Shown: piece after piece, positions 17,582 to 27,129 of the stretch
How positions within the stretch are numbered: the first letter of the stretch is position 1
How the letters are laid out: each line of letters begins with the position of its first letter
Assembly (NCBI GenBank): GCA_965217605.1
Contig: CBDCJB010000004.1
Location: 496,001 to 560,000 of the forward strand
Source of the DNA: JAYYZW01 sp965217605
Lineage (GTDB): Bacteria > Pseudomonadota > Gammaproteobacteria > Ga0077536
DNA: 64,000 nt
Reading direction: 5' to 3'
Program-made: the position numbers and the translations under genes
The notes under the pieces: model-generated
Database searches by the model: none
Told to the model about the DNA's origin: nothing
Seen by the model: only the letters and a program-made list of their open reading frames with translations

Positions 17582-19166
17582 CAGCCCCGATACACGGGTG
17601 CTCCTGGTCGGCGCTGATCGCGCCATACTCTACCTGTTCGAGGCCGGTGAGCTGGCGCAGGCGTACATCTTTAAGGCCGATGAGGCGGGACTGGGCTCGT
17701 TCAGCCGCGCGATCGGTGATCTCGTCCCCGCGCCGATTTGCGTGCTCGTCGACATCGTCGAAGAGGAATACCGCCAGGATACGATTCCGCATGTCGGCGG
17801 CGCCGATCGCAAGGCCGTGCTGCAGCGTAAATACGCGCGTTTGTTCCGCGGCACCTCGTATCATTACGCCCTGCGCCAGGGCCGCGAAGCCGACGGGCGG
17901 AAAGACGACCGGTTGTTGCTGACCGCCATTACGCGACCGGAGATCGTATCCTCGTGGATCGATATTTTGATCGAGCACAAAGTTCCCGTCGCGGGGATCT
18001 ACTCCTTGCCGATCCTGAGCGAAAAGCTCCTCAAGACAATTGGCGCTACCGGCCCTAACGTGTTGTTGATCAGCTTGCAAAAGGCAAGCGGTCTCAGGCA
18101 GACCTTTTTCCGCGATCAGCAACTCAAGATCAGCCGCCTGGCCCATATGCCGCGCCTTGGGTCCGTTCCCTTCGCTTCGCACCTCATGGGTGAAGTCGAG
18201 AAACTGCGTCGCTATCTGAACAGCCTCGCGCTGATCTCGCGCGACAGCCCGTTGAGCATTTACATATTGAGTCAAGGCCAGTTATTGACCGAGATCGAGC
18301 AGCATTGCCGTGATACGGAACAGGAACGATTCCTGCTGTTGGAGGTCGACGACGTCGTGCGCCGTCTGGGTTGTAAGCAGACGGGGGACTCACATTACGC
18401 CGACATGGTCTTCGCCAAACTTCTGGCCGAGAAGGCGCCGCCCAACCATTACGCGCAAGACGACGAAACGCAGTTTTACTCCATGCACCGCTCGCGGGTC
18501 GGCCTCGCCGTGGCCAGCATGATTCTGTTATTGGGCAGCGCGGGCTGGAGCGGTATCAATTTCATCGAGGGCGTGACCTTCAAACAACAGGCCATCGATG
18601 CCTTGCAAAAGGCCGACTTCTATCAGCAACGTTACGAATTGGCGAAGCAGAAGCTACCGCCAACGCCGGTCGAACCGCGCGAGATAAAGACCGCGGTCGA
18701 CGCCGTCGATACTCTGCGCGCCTATAAGAGCAGCCCCGAGTTATTGTTGCGCCTCGTGAGCGGCGCGCTGAGTGCGGTACCGGACGTAAAGCTCGACGGG
18801 CTGAGCTGGGAAGCGAGGCCCGACGCCGATCCCGAGGCGGCTAAGCAACGCAAGCGCAAAAGAAAGCGGGCCGATGCGGACGACGCGTCTGCGTCCGGTT
18901 ATACCTACTATCACATTGCGGAATTCAGGGGTCATCTCGAACCGTTCTACGGCGATTACCGCGGTGCCATTGAAATCATCGACGGGCTCGCCGACAAACT
19001 TGGCGCCAACGATCACGTTCAAGACGTCGTCGTCGTCCAATATCCGCTCGATATCCGTTCTGAGGCGAGTGTCACGGGTTCGACGACCGCGGGAAACGAA
19101 CAGGTTGCCGCGGAATTCAAGATCAAATTGATCGTGGGAGTGAACGGTGGCGGACAACAAAGCTGA
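17553..19166 (+). CDS. mshI: MshI-like/GspL-like assembly protein
   Basis: 537 aa. A cytoplasmic N-terminal part of about 310 residues has the position expected of an actin-like PilM/GspL fold. One transmembrane helix follows near residues 313-335 (GLAVASMILLLGSAGWSG), then a periplasmic PilN-like part (LLLRLVSGALSAVPDVKLDG). A basic run KQRKRKRKRADADD near residue 430 is unusual. It starts inside the end of mshG, so it is translationally coupled. The assignment rests on architecture and position between mshG and a PilO-like gene; sequence similarity to MshI was not strong by eye. Confidence 0.7.
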   Translation: MISLLKSTFSSPDTRVLLVGADRAILYLFEAGELAQAYIFKADEAGLGSFSRAIGDLVPAPICVLVDIVEEEYRQDTIPHVGGADRKAVLQRKYARLFRGTSYHYALRQGREADGRKDDRLLLTAITRPEIVSSWIDILIEHKVPVAGIYSLPILSEKLLKTIGATGPNVLLISLQKASGLRQTFFRDQQLKISRLAHMPRLGSVPFASHLMGEVEKLRRYLNSLALISRDSPLSIYILSQGQLLTEIEQHCRDTEQERFLLLEVDDVVRRLGCKQTGDSHYADMVFAKLLAEKAPPNHYAQDDETQFYSMHRSRVGLAVASMILLLGSAGWSGINFIEGVTFKQQAIDALQKADFYQQRYELAKQKLPPTPVEPREIKTAVDAVDTLRAYKSSPELLLRLVSGALSAVPDVKLDGLSWEARPDADPEAAKQRKRKRKRADADDASASGYTYYHIAEFRGHLEPFYGDYRGAIEIIDGLADKLGANDHVQDVVVVQYPLDIRSEASVTGSTTAGNEQVAAEFKIKLIVGVNGGGQQS

Positions 19167-19767
19167 TTGGTCGATTCTGCGCGGCTCACTGATCCTGTTC
19201 GCGGTCTGTGTGGTCGTATCCGCGGGCATGCTCGCCGGAAGTTATTACTTCCGACAAAACATGGAACGCGAATACGATGGTAATCACGGGCGTTTTCGCA
19301 GTGCGAGCGCGCAGTACCTCGCGGTCGACGAAGAAGAACGCATCATCGATGAGTTCTATCGGGAATTCGTGCGGCTTTACCGCTCGGGCTTGCTCGGCGG
19401 AGAACGGCGCCTGAGTTGGCTCGAGACATTGCGCGAGGCCGGGGACGCGATCAAGATCCCGGAATTGAGCTACAAGATCGAATCCGAGCGCGAATCCGAG
19501 CCCGATTTCAAGGTCCAACTGGGCGGCTACGGTCTCTATGTGAGTGCGATGAATCTCAATTTGGGCTTATTGCACGAAGGCGATTTGATCCAGCTTTTGA
19601 ACGCACTCGACCGCGATGCCTTGGGCCAATATTCGGTCAAAAGCTGTGATTTCAAACTGAGTGAAGGCGAGCTTACGCTCGATCCGGGCAACGCGAATAT
19701 CAAGGCGAATTGCGTTCTCGACTGGATGACCGTCGATCTCAGTGGCGATGAGGAATTGACGCTGTGA
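19147..19767 (+). CDS. mshJ: MshJ/PilO-like inner-membrane protein
   Basis: 206 aa from GTG 19147, overlapping the previous gene by 20 bp. One membrane helix at residues 9-31 (ILRGSLILFAVCVVVSAGML) is followed by a short coiled stretch and a periplasmic alpha/beta domain (SWLETLREAGDAIKIPEL, DLIQLLNALDRDALGQY). This is the layout of PilO/GspM/MshJ proteins that form the inner-membrane alignment complex. Sequence-level support is weak; context is strong. Confidence 0.65.
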   Translation: MADNKADWSILRGSLILFAVCVVVSAGMLAGSYYFRQNMEREYDGNHGRFRSASAQYLAVDEEERIIDEFYREFVRLYRSGLLGGERRLSWLETLREAGDAIKIPELSYKIESERESEPDFKVQLGGYGLYVSAMNLNLGLLHEGDLIQLLNALDRDALGQYSVKSCDFKLSEGELTLDPGNANIKANCVLDWMTVDLSGDEELTL

Positions 19768-20216
19768 AACAATTGTTCACGCTTACCGTGCTGGCGTTTC
19801 TCGTGACGACGGCCGGCGTACAGGCGGCCGAACTCGGGCGCCTGTTTCTCACACCACAGGAACGCGCGGCGCTCGACAGAGCGCGTCACACGGTGAAGAA
19901 ACCGACCGTAGAGCAGCCCCGGCTTGTCGACATCGCGCCCGACGATGAGACACCCGAGGCCGAAGCGCCGATCACCGTGGACGGCTACGTATCCCGCTCT
20001 GACGGCCCGGCTACGGTTTGGGTCAACGGGACCGATACCTTTCAGGGTGACTTGAGTGAATTCGGGATCGACGCCCAGCGGGTGGACATCGAAACCTCGC
20101 GGGTCAGGCTGCCGATCGGCGGCTCGGACGCACCGGTACTGCTCAAGCCCGGGCAGTCGTTCGACCCCGGCTTGAATGCGATTTCCGACGTCTACGAGCG
20201 CCGCGATCCACCCTGA
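19764..20216 (+). CDS. mshK: MshK-like periplasmic protein
   Basis: 150 aa. A signal peptide (MKQLFTLTVLAFLVTTAGVQA) is followed by AAELGRLFLTPQERAALD, a pattern often seen in small MshK/PilP-like proteins of pilus clusters, and then a compact domain beginning ITVDGYVSRSDGPATVWVNG. The ATG overlaps the upstream TGA by 4 bp. A role linking the inner-membrane complex to the secretin is inferred from position. Confidence 0.6.
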   Translation: MKQLFTLTVLAFLVTTAGVQAAELGRLFLTPQERAALDRARHTVKKPTVEQPRLVDIAPDDETPEAEAPITVDGYVSRSDGPATVWVNGTDTFQGDLSEFGIDAQRVDIETSRVRLPIGGSDAPVLLKPGQSFDPGLNAISDVYERRDPP

Positions 20217-20294
20217 CAAGGGGCCCGTGGCGTTGATCCGGAACTGCGAACCGGTTCTGCGCCTAAGCGGTATGAAATCGCTATAGTTTCTGGT

Positions 20295-22169
20295 ATGCGA
20301 AATCAATTTTCGAACAGCTTTAAACGCCAGCAAGGCGCGGTCATCCTGACCTTGATGCTCGTCGTGTTGTCGGCGTCGTCGTTCGTCGTGATCAAGGCAC
20401 TCAATGCGAATACGGTGCGCCGGGCGCAGGTGGATTTGACCACGAAGCAGGCGCTCATGGAGGCGAAGAGCGCATTGATGGGATACGCCATCGCCTATCA
20501 CGCCACCACGCCGACACTCGGGAAAGGCCCCGGCCACCTGCCCTGTCCCGATCACGATGCAGCCGGTACGCAAGGCTCGTCAGACGCCGTGCCCGACTGC
20601 ACGGTTGCGAGCAGCAACGAAACGGGACGCTTTCCGTGGCGCACGCTCGGCATGCACGAATTATTGGACGGTAGCGGCGCACCCTTGTGGTATGCGGTAT
20701 CGAACGGCCACCGCGCTATGGCTAACCCGCCACTCAACAGCGAAACGGCCGGCGCCCTGCAAGTCGATGCAGCCACCGACGTGGTGGCGGTGATCATCGC
20801 GCCGGGCGCCGCGCTGGCCGGACAATATCGTGATACGGCAAATGAGTACGACGCCGCCGATTTCCTGGAGGACGAAAACGCGAGCGTAGGCGACAACACG
20901 TTCGTAAGCATCGCCAGTGATGATTTCAACGACGTCATCGTCCGTATTACGCGCGGTGAATTGATGGCCGCTGTGGAGCGGACCGTCTTGAACGAAGTCG
21001 CCGCTGCGCTCGATAATTATTTCGATGATCCCGACGCGGATGACGACACCAGCGGTGATGACCCCGATTGTGGGGCGGATACCGATTGCGACGACGGCTA
21101 CCCTTGGTTGTCCGATTTCGCCGATCCAAGCACCAGCAACTATGTCGGCGCGATCGATAATTTCGGCGGCGGTGATTTAGCCTTCGGTCATCTGCCGCTC
21201 GTGCGTTGGAACCAACCGGTCACGAACAACGCCGACTTTACCGCGAACTGGAACGTTGCGACCGGCGGCACCTACACGCCGACGGGTACGGAGACGCCCA
21301 ACGAGACCTGTGTCCGCGATCCCGGTTGCACGGATGAATATGAGGTGCTGCTAGGGGGTTGGTTGCCATTTTCTTGGCCCGTGGTTTTTCCGGCGAACGT
21401 CTCCGGGACGCTCGGTGGAAATTGGTCGCAAGGTACGTGTCAACTCAGTAAGGAAACGATAGGCCCGTCTGTTTATCAAGTCGTTACCTGCGTAGCGACC
21501 TATGATTTCGTTATCGATGTGCCTGCTCAGTTGGTGTACCGCCCCTTGAGGCGCGTGTACACGCTCCAGTTCAAGAACAATCTACGCACCCTGGCCGCGC
21601 CCAGTAGCACAGCTCGCCGGACCTTTAGCATGCTCGAGAGCGATAGCTGGTCCGGCGCACCCTCGACGGTCACGATAACGGATTACGATATGCTGGGCGT
21701 AACCGAGATCGGTTCGTCGGTCTTTACGTTCGATACGTTTAACACGGGCGATGACCTCAGCATTGCAGGCGTGCCGTTCGATCTCGAAGTCAGTGACGAC
21801 GCGACGATCGCGCACAACACGTCGCCGGGAGAGTTACCCAATTGGTTTGTCGCAAACAATTGGCATCAACAGGTACTGGTTCAATACGCGGAGGCCGAAA
21901 GCCCGGGCGATACCGATCTCACCTGTGCTGACGATACGACCTGCCTCACCCTCAACGTTACGCGTCCTGGAGGAACACCGATCGCCGATGCCAACGTGCG
22001 AGGAGTGGTGTTGGCTGCAGGTTCAGACCTCGTAGGGAACCGGCCGACGGCGACGCTCACCGACTACCTTGAAGGAAACAACGCGACAGTCGATATCAAC
22101 TTCGACAAGCAGCAGGTCACGACAACCTTCAACGATCATCTGGTCACGATCCCATTACAACGACCATGA
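20295..22169 (+). CDS. Large prepilin-like/PilX-like protein
   Basis: 624 aa. After a short basic leader (MRNQFSNSFKRQQGAVI) comes a hydrophobic segment (LTLMLVVLSASSFVVIKAL) and then a helical stretch (TTKQALMEAKSALMGYAIAY), the layout of PilX-type minor pilins without the usual F-T-L-x-E. GHLPCPDHD is a motif repeated in the next gene (RRLPCPDTDG). The long body contains acidic repeats (DDPDADDDTSGDDPDCGADTD-like, near residue 250) that could bind calcium. It overlaps the next gene by 4 bp. Probably a tip or minor component of the MSHA-like pilus. Confidence 0.6.
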   Translation: MRNQFSNSFKRQQGAVILTLMLVVLSASSFVVIKALNANTVRRAQVDLTTKQALMEAKSALMGYAIAYHATTPTLGKGPGHLPCPDHDAAGTQGSSDAVPDCTVASSNETGRFPWRTLGMHELLDGSGAPLWYAVSNGHRAMANPPLNSETAGALQVDAATDVVAVIIAPGAALAGQYRDTANEYDAADFLEDENASVGDNTFVSIASDDFNDVIVRITRGELMAAVERTVLNEVAAALDNYFDDPDADDDTSGDDPDCGADTDCDDGYPWLSDFADPSTSNYVGAIDNFGGGDLAFGHLPLVRWNQPVTNNADFTANWNVATGGTYTPTGTETPNETCVRDPGCTDEYEVLLGGWLPFSWPVVFPANVSGTLGGNWSQGTCQLSKETIGPSVYQVVTCVATYDFVIDVPAQLVYRPLRRVYTLQFKNNLRTLAAPSSTARRTFSMLESDSWSGAPSTVTITDYDMLGVTEIGSSVFTFDTFNTGDDLSIAGVPFDLEVSDDATIAHNTSPGELPNWFVANNWHQQVLVQYAEAESPGDTDLTCADDTTCLTLNVTRPGGTPIADANVRGVVLAAGSDLVGNRPTATLTDYLEGNNATVDINFDKQQVTTTFNDHLVTIPLQRP

Positions 22170-22996
22170 GCTACGGATCAACGCAGAACACCCCATCGCG
22201 ACCCGGCGGCTTTACGCTGGTCGAGCTCGCCATCGTGGTCTTCATCCTCGGCATGCTGATCGCAGGCCTCGTCGGCCCGGTCGACGTCCAACTGGAGGCG
22301 CGTGACCGTAACCGGACACGCGGCGTGATGGAGGATGCGGTCGAAGCGCTCTACGGGTTTGCCCTGACAAATCGGCGCTTACCCTGTCCAGACACGGACG
22401 GCGATGGGCTGTCCAACCCGACTTATCTCGGCATTGCGAACGCGGCTTGTACTGCAGACGAAGGGTTTCTACCGTGGGCTGAACTCGGCGTTGGCCAAGG
22501 AGATGCGTGGGGAAATCGGTTTACGTACCGCGTGACGAGCACGCGCTTTACCTTGCCCGCACAAGACGCGACATGTAACGGCATCGCGGCCTTGCCGAAT
22601 CCTGAATTCGATCTGTGCACTATCGGCAACATAACGATCGACTCCCGAGGCGACAATCCCGCTACTGGCGGTGCAACCGAGGGGAAATTCTTACTCACGC
22701 CGTCAATCATCATAACCAATGTTGCTGCCGTCGTGATCTCGCACGGGCGCAACGGCTTCGGCGCCACGTCGATCGCAGGCATCGTGCGCCCCGCCGTACC
22801 GGCCGCGCAGGCGGACGAAGCCGAAAACGCCGATAACGACCTCGTCTATTTCAACCGCAGTTATTCACGCGATCAGACCGCGTGCGCGGATGACCCGAAC
22901 GAAGGCACCCCGATGTGCGAGTACGACGACATGGTGTTGCCCGTGTCGCGGACGATCTTGAATAGCCGAATGGTCGCCGCGGGTCAGCTCCCCTGA
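22166..22996 (+). CDS. Prepilin-type pseudopilin (minor pilin)
   Basis: 276 aa. Prepilin cleavage site GGFTLVELAIVVFILGML (cut after G, Glu at +5), with a 17-residue leader. The C-terminal globular part has RRLPCPDTDGDG and several cysteines. It is coupled to the preceding gene (ATGA) and ends 13 bp inside the 3' end of the convergent histidine kinase gene. Last gene of the MSHA-like cluster; a PilD-type peptidase is not in this window. Confidence 0.8.
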   Translation: MSYGSTQNTPSRPGGFTLVELAIVVFILGMLIAGLVGPVDVQLEARDRNRTRGVMEDAVEALYGFALTNRRLPCPDTDGDGLSNPTYLGIANAACTADEGFLPWAELGVGQGDAWGNRFTYRVTSTRFTLPAQDATCNGIAALPNPEFDLCTIGNITIDSRGDNPATGGATEGKFLLTPSIIITNVAAVVISHGRNGFGATSIAGIVRPAVPAAQADEAENADNDLVYFNRSYSRDQTACADDPNEGTPMCEYDDMVLPVSRTILNSRMVAAGQLP

Positions 22997-24813
22997 TCCC
23001 CGCCGCCCGCGGGCGGCCCGGCATCGCCACGCCATCTCAAGTCGAAGCGCACCGCGCCGTCGCGGTTCTCCCCAAGCGTTAGTTCGTATCCGGCCAACTG
23101 GGCCTGCCGCGCGGCTTGATACAGGCCTATGCCCAGACCGTTCGACGAGGGTACCGGTTGACGCAACAAGGCGCGTACGACTGCGCCTTCGATGCTGCTG
23201 CCGTCGTCGCTTACGGAGCAATAGACCTCGCCATCGCTCGCGTCTAGTTTCACGGTAACCGAGCGCGCACCGCCCGCGGCGATCTTGTTGCGCGCGTTGT
23301 CAATGAGATTGTCCACGACACTGTCGAAACACTCGCGCGGAATCTTCGCGTCGGGATCCGCGATCTGCGCTTCGAGCGCAATCTCGGTATCGGTCAGCCG
23401 CTCGCGTAACTCGTCCCACCAGACGGAAATGGCGATGAGTTCCTGGCGATCGGTTTCCGGGCGCTGCAGTTTATCGAGCGCGAGCTGCAGGCGGCGCGCA
23501 ATATCGGGCAGACGACGCTTCAGGAGAATGAATCCCTCATGCTCTTGTTCCTGGTTTCCAACGGCCTGCATGGAACTCGCCATCGTGTTGAGGGATTGCA
23601 ATAAGTTTTTAATGTCGTGCGTTACCCGCGCACCGGTCTCGTAGATGGCGCGCAGGTGGGCCTCGTTGGCCTCTTCGTTCTCGCGGCGTTTAGCGACGTA
23701 GAAATGGCCGAGTACCTGTATTAGGAGCCGGCAATGGATTAAGAGCGCGGAGCTGAAGGACCGTTCAGTGAAAAGCGTGATCTGCAGGGCGTCGGTATCG
23801 ACGGTCAACTGATGCGGCGTACGGCTGCCTTCGATGCCCGTGCCGGAATCCGTGCGCCATTCGACGGCCGACACCCAAGGGATGTCGACCAGTTCACCGA
23901 CCGCTGATTCCAGAAAGTCCTCGGCTTCCGCGCGCTGCCGCGCCAGGTTGGCGATGTTCCCGAGCCAGGCCTCGAATGGCGTGCCGATGTTGAATACGGA
24001 TTTTTCCCATACGGACCACAGCCCGACGTTGTCGGAACCGGGTGTCGTAATCCAGCTCAAAAATAGCAGGAACAGGCCGAGCCCCATCAAGGTCGCGACC
24101 AAGGCGATGGGATAGTCCACCTCCATGCGGATCGTAATCAGCACGCTGAACACGGCGAGTAGCGCGGTCATCAACGCAAACGTAATACCGCGAATGAAAT
24201 CCACCGGGAAGGGTTCGCGTTGCGGCGCGGTGATCGACGGGATCGCGTAAAGCAACGCGGGAAGCATGTACAGGCCGACGCGAAACGGCTGCGAGAACGT
24301 GGGCGCCAGGGCTTCGCTGAAAAACAGCATCGCGGTGCAGTTCACCAGGAGTTCCGACACCAGGAACGCGAGCGTCAACATGTACACGTAGCGTTCCTGT
24401 CGTGTCGAAAACGAACGGCCCGCGACGATGGCGATCAACAATACGAGCCAGCCGAATACGATCCACCAACTGAGCAGCGTCAACATGCCGGCAACGAGCA
24501 CGACGATGAGCGCGGCGCCGCGTAAGTCGAGGCGTTGGTCGCGTTGCCAGATGGGCTGCCAAAGGAAGAATAGACCCAGATGAGCGGTCATGAGCGCGGC
24601 GGATAAGGCGCTCTCGAACCCGGCGTCCAGCGACGCGTGCAGCACGAGCAGCATCGACGCGAGGATCCAGTGTTCGTGGCGCCGGTCGACGAGCGCAGCC
24701 ATCGCGCGCGCCGCGGCGTTGCTTTCAGTCACTGCAGCAGTCGATCGTGGTTTGGCTACTTCGGACACGCCGTGTTCCTCGCCGGCACCAGCGGTATAGT
24801 AATAGAGCGCCAA
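22984..24813 (-). CDS. Membrane sensor histidine kinase
   Basis: 609 aa (ATG 24813; a GTG at 24768 is a possible later start). About six to seven transmembrane helices lie between residues 50 and 250. A GAF-like linker follows, then the H-box TGARVTHDIKNLLQSLNTM (phospho-His), an N-box around VVDNLIDNARNKI and the G2-type NGLGIGLYQAARQAQ. The architecture (multi-TM, soluble linker, HATPase) resembles PrsK-type kinases, which would suit the PrsR-like regulator at 8421, but they are not adjacent. Signal unknown. Confidence 0.8.
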   Translation of the reverse strand: MALYYYTAGAGEEHGVSEVAKPRSTAAVTESNAAARAMAALVDRRHEHWILASMLLVLHASLDAGFESALSAALMTAHLGLFFLWQPIWQRDQRLDLRGAALIVVLVAGMLTLLSWWIVFGWLVLLIAIVAGRSFSTRQERYVYMLTLAFLVSELLVNCTAMLFFSEALAPTFSQPFRVGLYMLPALLYAIPSITAPQREPFPVDFIRGITFALMTALLAVFSVLITIRMEVDYPIALVATLMGLGLFLLFLSWITTPGSDNVGLWSVWEKSVFNIGTPFEAWLGNIANLARQRAEAEDFLESAVGELVDIPWVSAVEWRTDSGTGIEGSRTPHQLTVDTDALQITLFTERSFSSALLIHCRLLIQVLGHFYVAKRRENEEANEAHLRAIYETGARVTHDIKNLLQSLNTMASSMQAVGNQEQEHEGFILLKRRLPDIARRLQLALDKLQRPETDRQELIAISVWWDELRERLTDTEIALEAQIADPDAKIPRECFDSVVDNLIDNARNKIAAGGARSVTVKLDASDGEVYCSVSDDGSSIEGAVVRALLRQPVPSSNGLGIGLYQAARQAQLAGYELTLGENRDGAVRFDLRWRGDAGPPAGGGDQGS

Positions 24814-24852
24814 TCGGAATCGCCGCCGGTGATTCCGCCGAACGGTACACTA

Positions 24853-25617
24853 ATGTTTGATTCGCTGCTAAGTATCGCGCGATTTACCGTCATCGAAGCC
24901 GTCCGCACGCGGTTACTCTGGATGGCCGCCGGATTACTGCTGGTGGTCGTACTCGCCGCCGAGTTCGCCGCGGCACTGGCGTTGACTGACAGCCAGGGCT
25001 ATCGCCTGGGCGTCTATGCGACCCTATCCAGATTGTCATTGGTGTTCGTCATCGCTCTGTTCGTATCGACCAGCACGGTGCGCGAGTTTCAGGACCGCCT
25101 GCTCGACCTCACCCTATCGCGGCCGGTGCCGCGCGCGTCGTGGTATCTCGGCCGCCTAGTTGGATTCGGCGCGGCTGCGTTCGTGCTCGCCGGACTTGCC
25201 GCCCTGCCCTTATTTTTTTTCGTGCCCGCCGTAACCGCCGGCGTCTGGGGGCTATCGCTTGCCGCAGAACTTTGGATCGTCGTCGCGGCGAGCCTGACCT
25301 GTGTCATCACCTTGAGCCAGGTCACGCTCGCGCTGATTGCCGTCACCGCGTTCTATCTGTTATCGCGCGTCATGAGCGCGATCGTTCTGATGAGCACCGG
25401 CCCGACCGTCGATCCCAGCGCCTGGTCGTCCATCGTGATCGAAAATCTGGTCACTTTGGTTGCACTGTTACTGCCGTCGCTCGACCGATTTACGCAAGCG
25501 TCGTGGCTGATCGCCGGTCAACCCGTGGGAGTGGTAGACCTTGCGGCGCAGACCGTGATCTATTCGGCGCTTTTGATCGGCATCGGCTTATTCGATTTTT
25601 ATCGCCGTGAGTATTAG
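24853..25617 (+). CDS. ABC-2-type transporter permease
   Basis: 254 aa from ATG 24853 (an in-frame extension to 24637 overlaps the kinase gene and is rejected). Six hydrophobic segments, starting SLLSIARFTVIEAVRTRLLWMAA-like, with VFVIALFVSTSTVREFQDRLLDLTLSRPVPR between helices 2 and 3, which is typical of ABC-2 permeases. It probably works with a separate ATPase; the only candidate in this window is the frameshifted ATPase gene at 32778. Substrate unknown. A gene for a tail-anchored partner follows. Confidence 0.75.
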   Translation: MFDSLLSIARFTVIEAVRTRLLWMAAGLLLVVVLAAEFAAALALTDSQGYRLGVYATLSRLSLVFVIALFVSTSTVREFQDRLLDLTLSRPVPRASWYLGRLVGFGAAAFVLAGLAALPLFFFVPAVTAGVWGLSLAAELWIVVAASLTCVITLSQVTLALIAVTAFYLLSRVMSAIVLMSTGPTVDPSAWSSIVIENLVTLVALLLPSLDRFTQASWLIAGQPVGVVDLAAQTVIYSALLIGIGLFDFYRREY

Positions 25618-25622
25618 TCGTT

Positions 25623-25650
25623 CCCGGATGGAGCGAAGCGGAATCCGGGG
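25623..25650. repeat. REP-like dyad repeat, copy 2
   Basis: CCCGGATGGAGCG followed by AAGCGGAATCCGGGG forms a palindrome almost identical to 571-597. It lies between the permease gene and the next gene. This copy has perfect CCCGGAT/ATCCGGG arms. Confidence 0.65.
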
Positions 25651-25678
25651 TCTTTAATGCACGAGACAAGCCCTACCG

Positions 25679-26404
25679 ATGCGTGAACATGAACGCCCCA
25701 TCACCGCCGTGCCCTGGCCAATCATGGCGCTATTGGCCGCGGCATTGGCGCTGCAACTCGCGTGGGCTACATACCGTGTTCAACCCACGGCACGCATCCA
25801 GCCTTTGCCCGCCGCGCCGAGCGTGGCGGTGCTACGAATCGCATCGTTAGGCGAGCCACAGATGATGGCGAGGCTCCTGATGTTGTGGCTGCAAGCTTTC
25901 GACTACCAGCCCGGTGTCAGCATCGCATTTCGCGATCTCGATTACGCGCACGTTGAAGCATGGCTCGACCGCATGCTCGAACTGGATCCGAAATTTCAAT
26001 ATCCGTTACTCGCGGCGAGCCGGCTCTACGGCGACGTCAGCGAGCCGGCGAAGCAGCGCCGCATGCTCGAATTCGTGGCGAAACGCTTCGACGCGGATCC
26101 GGGCCGGCGATGGCAATGGCTGGCGCACGGTGTGTATCTCGCCAAGCACCGATTGGGCGATCTCGACTACGCCCTCACCCTCGCTCGAAAATTGACCGCC
26201 GCCGACGCAAACGCAGACATCCCGAGCTGGGCGCGACAGATGCAGATCTTCGTGCTCGAAGACATGGGCGCGGTCGAAAGCGCCAAGGTGCTCTTGGGGG
26301 GTCTGCTCGACAGCGGTGAGATCGCCGATCCGCACGAGCGTGCGTTTTTGTCCCGGCGTCTGCACGAACTCGAAAACCGGGAAGGCCAACCTACGCCACC
26401 CTAA
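25679..26404 (+). CDS. Membrane-anchored helical-repeat protein next to ABC permease
   Basis: 241 aa. One N-terminal membrane helix (WPIMALLAAALALQLAWATY), then an all-helical periplasmic part with TPR-like spacing (ARLLMLWLQAFDYQPG, LLAASRLYGDVSEPAKQRRM, VYLAKHRLGDLDYALTLARK). I do not recognise a named family. The position 61 bp after the permease, on the same strand, suggests an accessory subunit or a shared pathway. The stop overlaps the convergent cyclase fragment by 4 bp. Confidence 0.6.
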   Translation: MREHERPITAVPWPIMALLAAALALQLAWATYRVQPTARIQPLPAAPSVAVLRIASLGEPQMMARLLMLWLQAFDYQPGVSIAFRDLDYAHVEAWLDRMLELDPKFQYPLLAASRLYGDVSEPAKQRRMLEFVAKRFDADPGRRWQWLAHGVYLAKHRLGDLDYALTLARKLTAADANADIPSWARQMQIFVLEDMGAVESAKVLLGGLLDSGEIADPHERAFLSRRLHELENREGQPTPP

Positions 26405-27129
26405 TCCTCATGCGCCGCCTGGTCGGATTCGCTGGCATCCGATTCCATCGAATAATTCAGATCGCCGCTGAAGACCACGACGCCCTGCCAATTCGGCGGC
26501 AGCGCCCGGTCCGCCATGCGCGCGATCATCATGTCGTAATACGTCGATTTCAATGGCTTCAGATCCGCGAATATCTTTCGTGCCTCGCTCCAGGCGCCGC
26601 CGTAGTAAGCTTCGAGGCCTTCTTTGTGACGCCGGATTGCCTCATCGTTATCGTTTGAACCTTTATGCGGCTCGAAGATCCGAGTCGGCCGATCTTTCCC
26701 TTTAACCCGCACGTGATCGATCTCCCAAAACGCGCCGTCTTGGCAAACATTCCGCGTCGATTCACTGACGAGGATATCGACGCCGTATAAGCGGGTGAGC
26801 GCTTCCAGCCGCGCCGCCACGTTGACGGCATCGCCTACGACGGTGTAGGCAACGCGATAGCGCGAACCCATATTGCCGACGTTGACGACGCCGGTGTTGA
26901 TGCCGATCCCGATTTCGATCTCCGGCCAGCCACGCGCGCGAAACTCGGCGCGCATTTGATGCATCGCATCCTTCATCGCCAAGGCGCCGCCGATGGCCCG
27001 CTCGGCATGGTCGGGTTGTGACACGGGCGCACCCCAGAAGGCCATGACCGCGTCGCCGATGTATTTATCGATGGTCGCGCCGTGGCGATGCAACACCTCG
27101 GTCATTTCGGTGAGAAAGTGATCCAACAT
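26401..27129 (-). pseudogene. Adenylate/guanylate cyclase, 3' part of a split gene
   Basis: Class III cyclase catalytic domain from HGATIDKYIGDAVMAFWGAP onward (second metal-binding Asp present), through GIGINTGVVNVGNMGS, the transition-state NVAARLE and a C-terminal helical tail. The start of the domain, with the first metal-binding Asp (usual F-x-D-I/V-x-G-F-T), is missing. Upstream of MLDHFLTEM the frame runs into an unrelated AT-rich sequence and a stop. It therefore cannot be active by itself. The likely 5' half lies at 31313-31678, same strand. Confidence 0.85.

Noticed and set aside
24637..24852. Longer N-terminus for the ABC permease
   Set aside because: The extension runs antisense through the kinase start and has no membrane or conserved sequence; ATG 24853 begins directly with the family-like helix.
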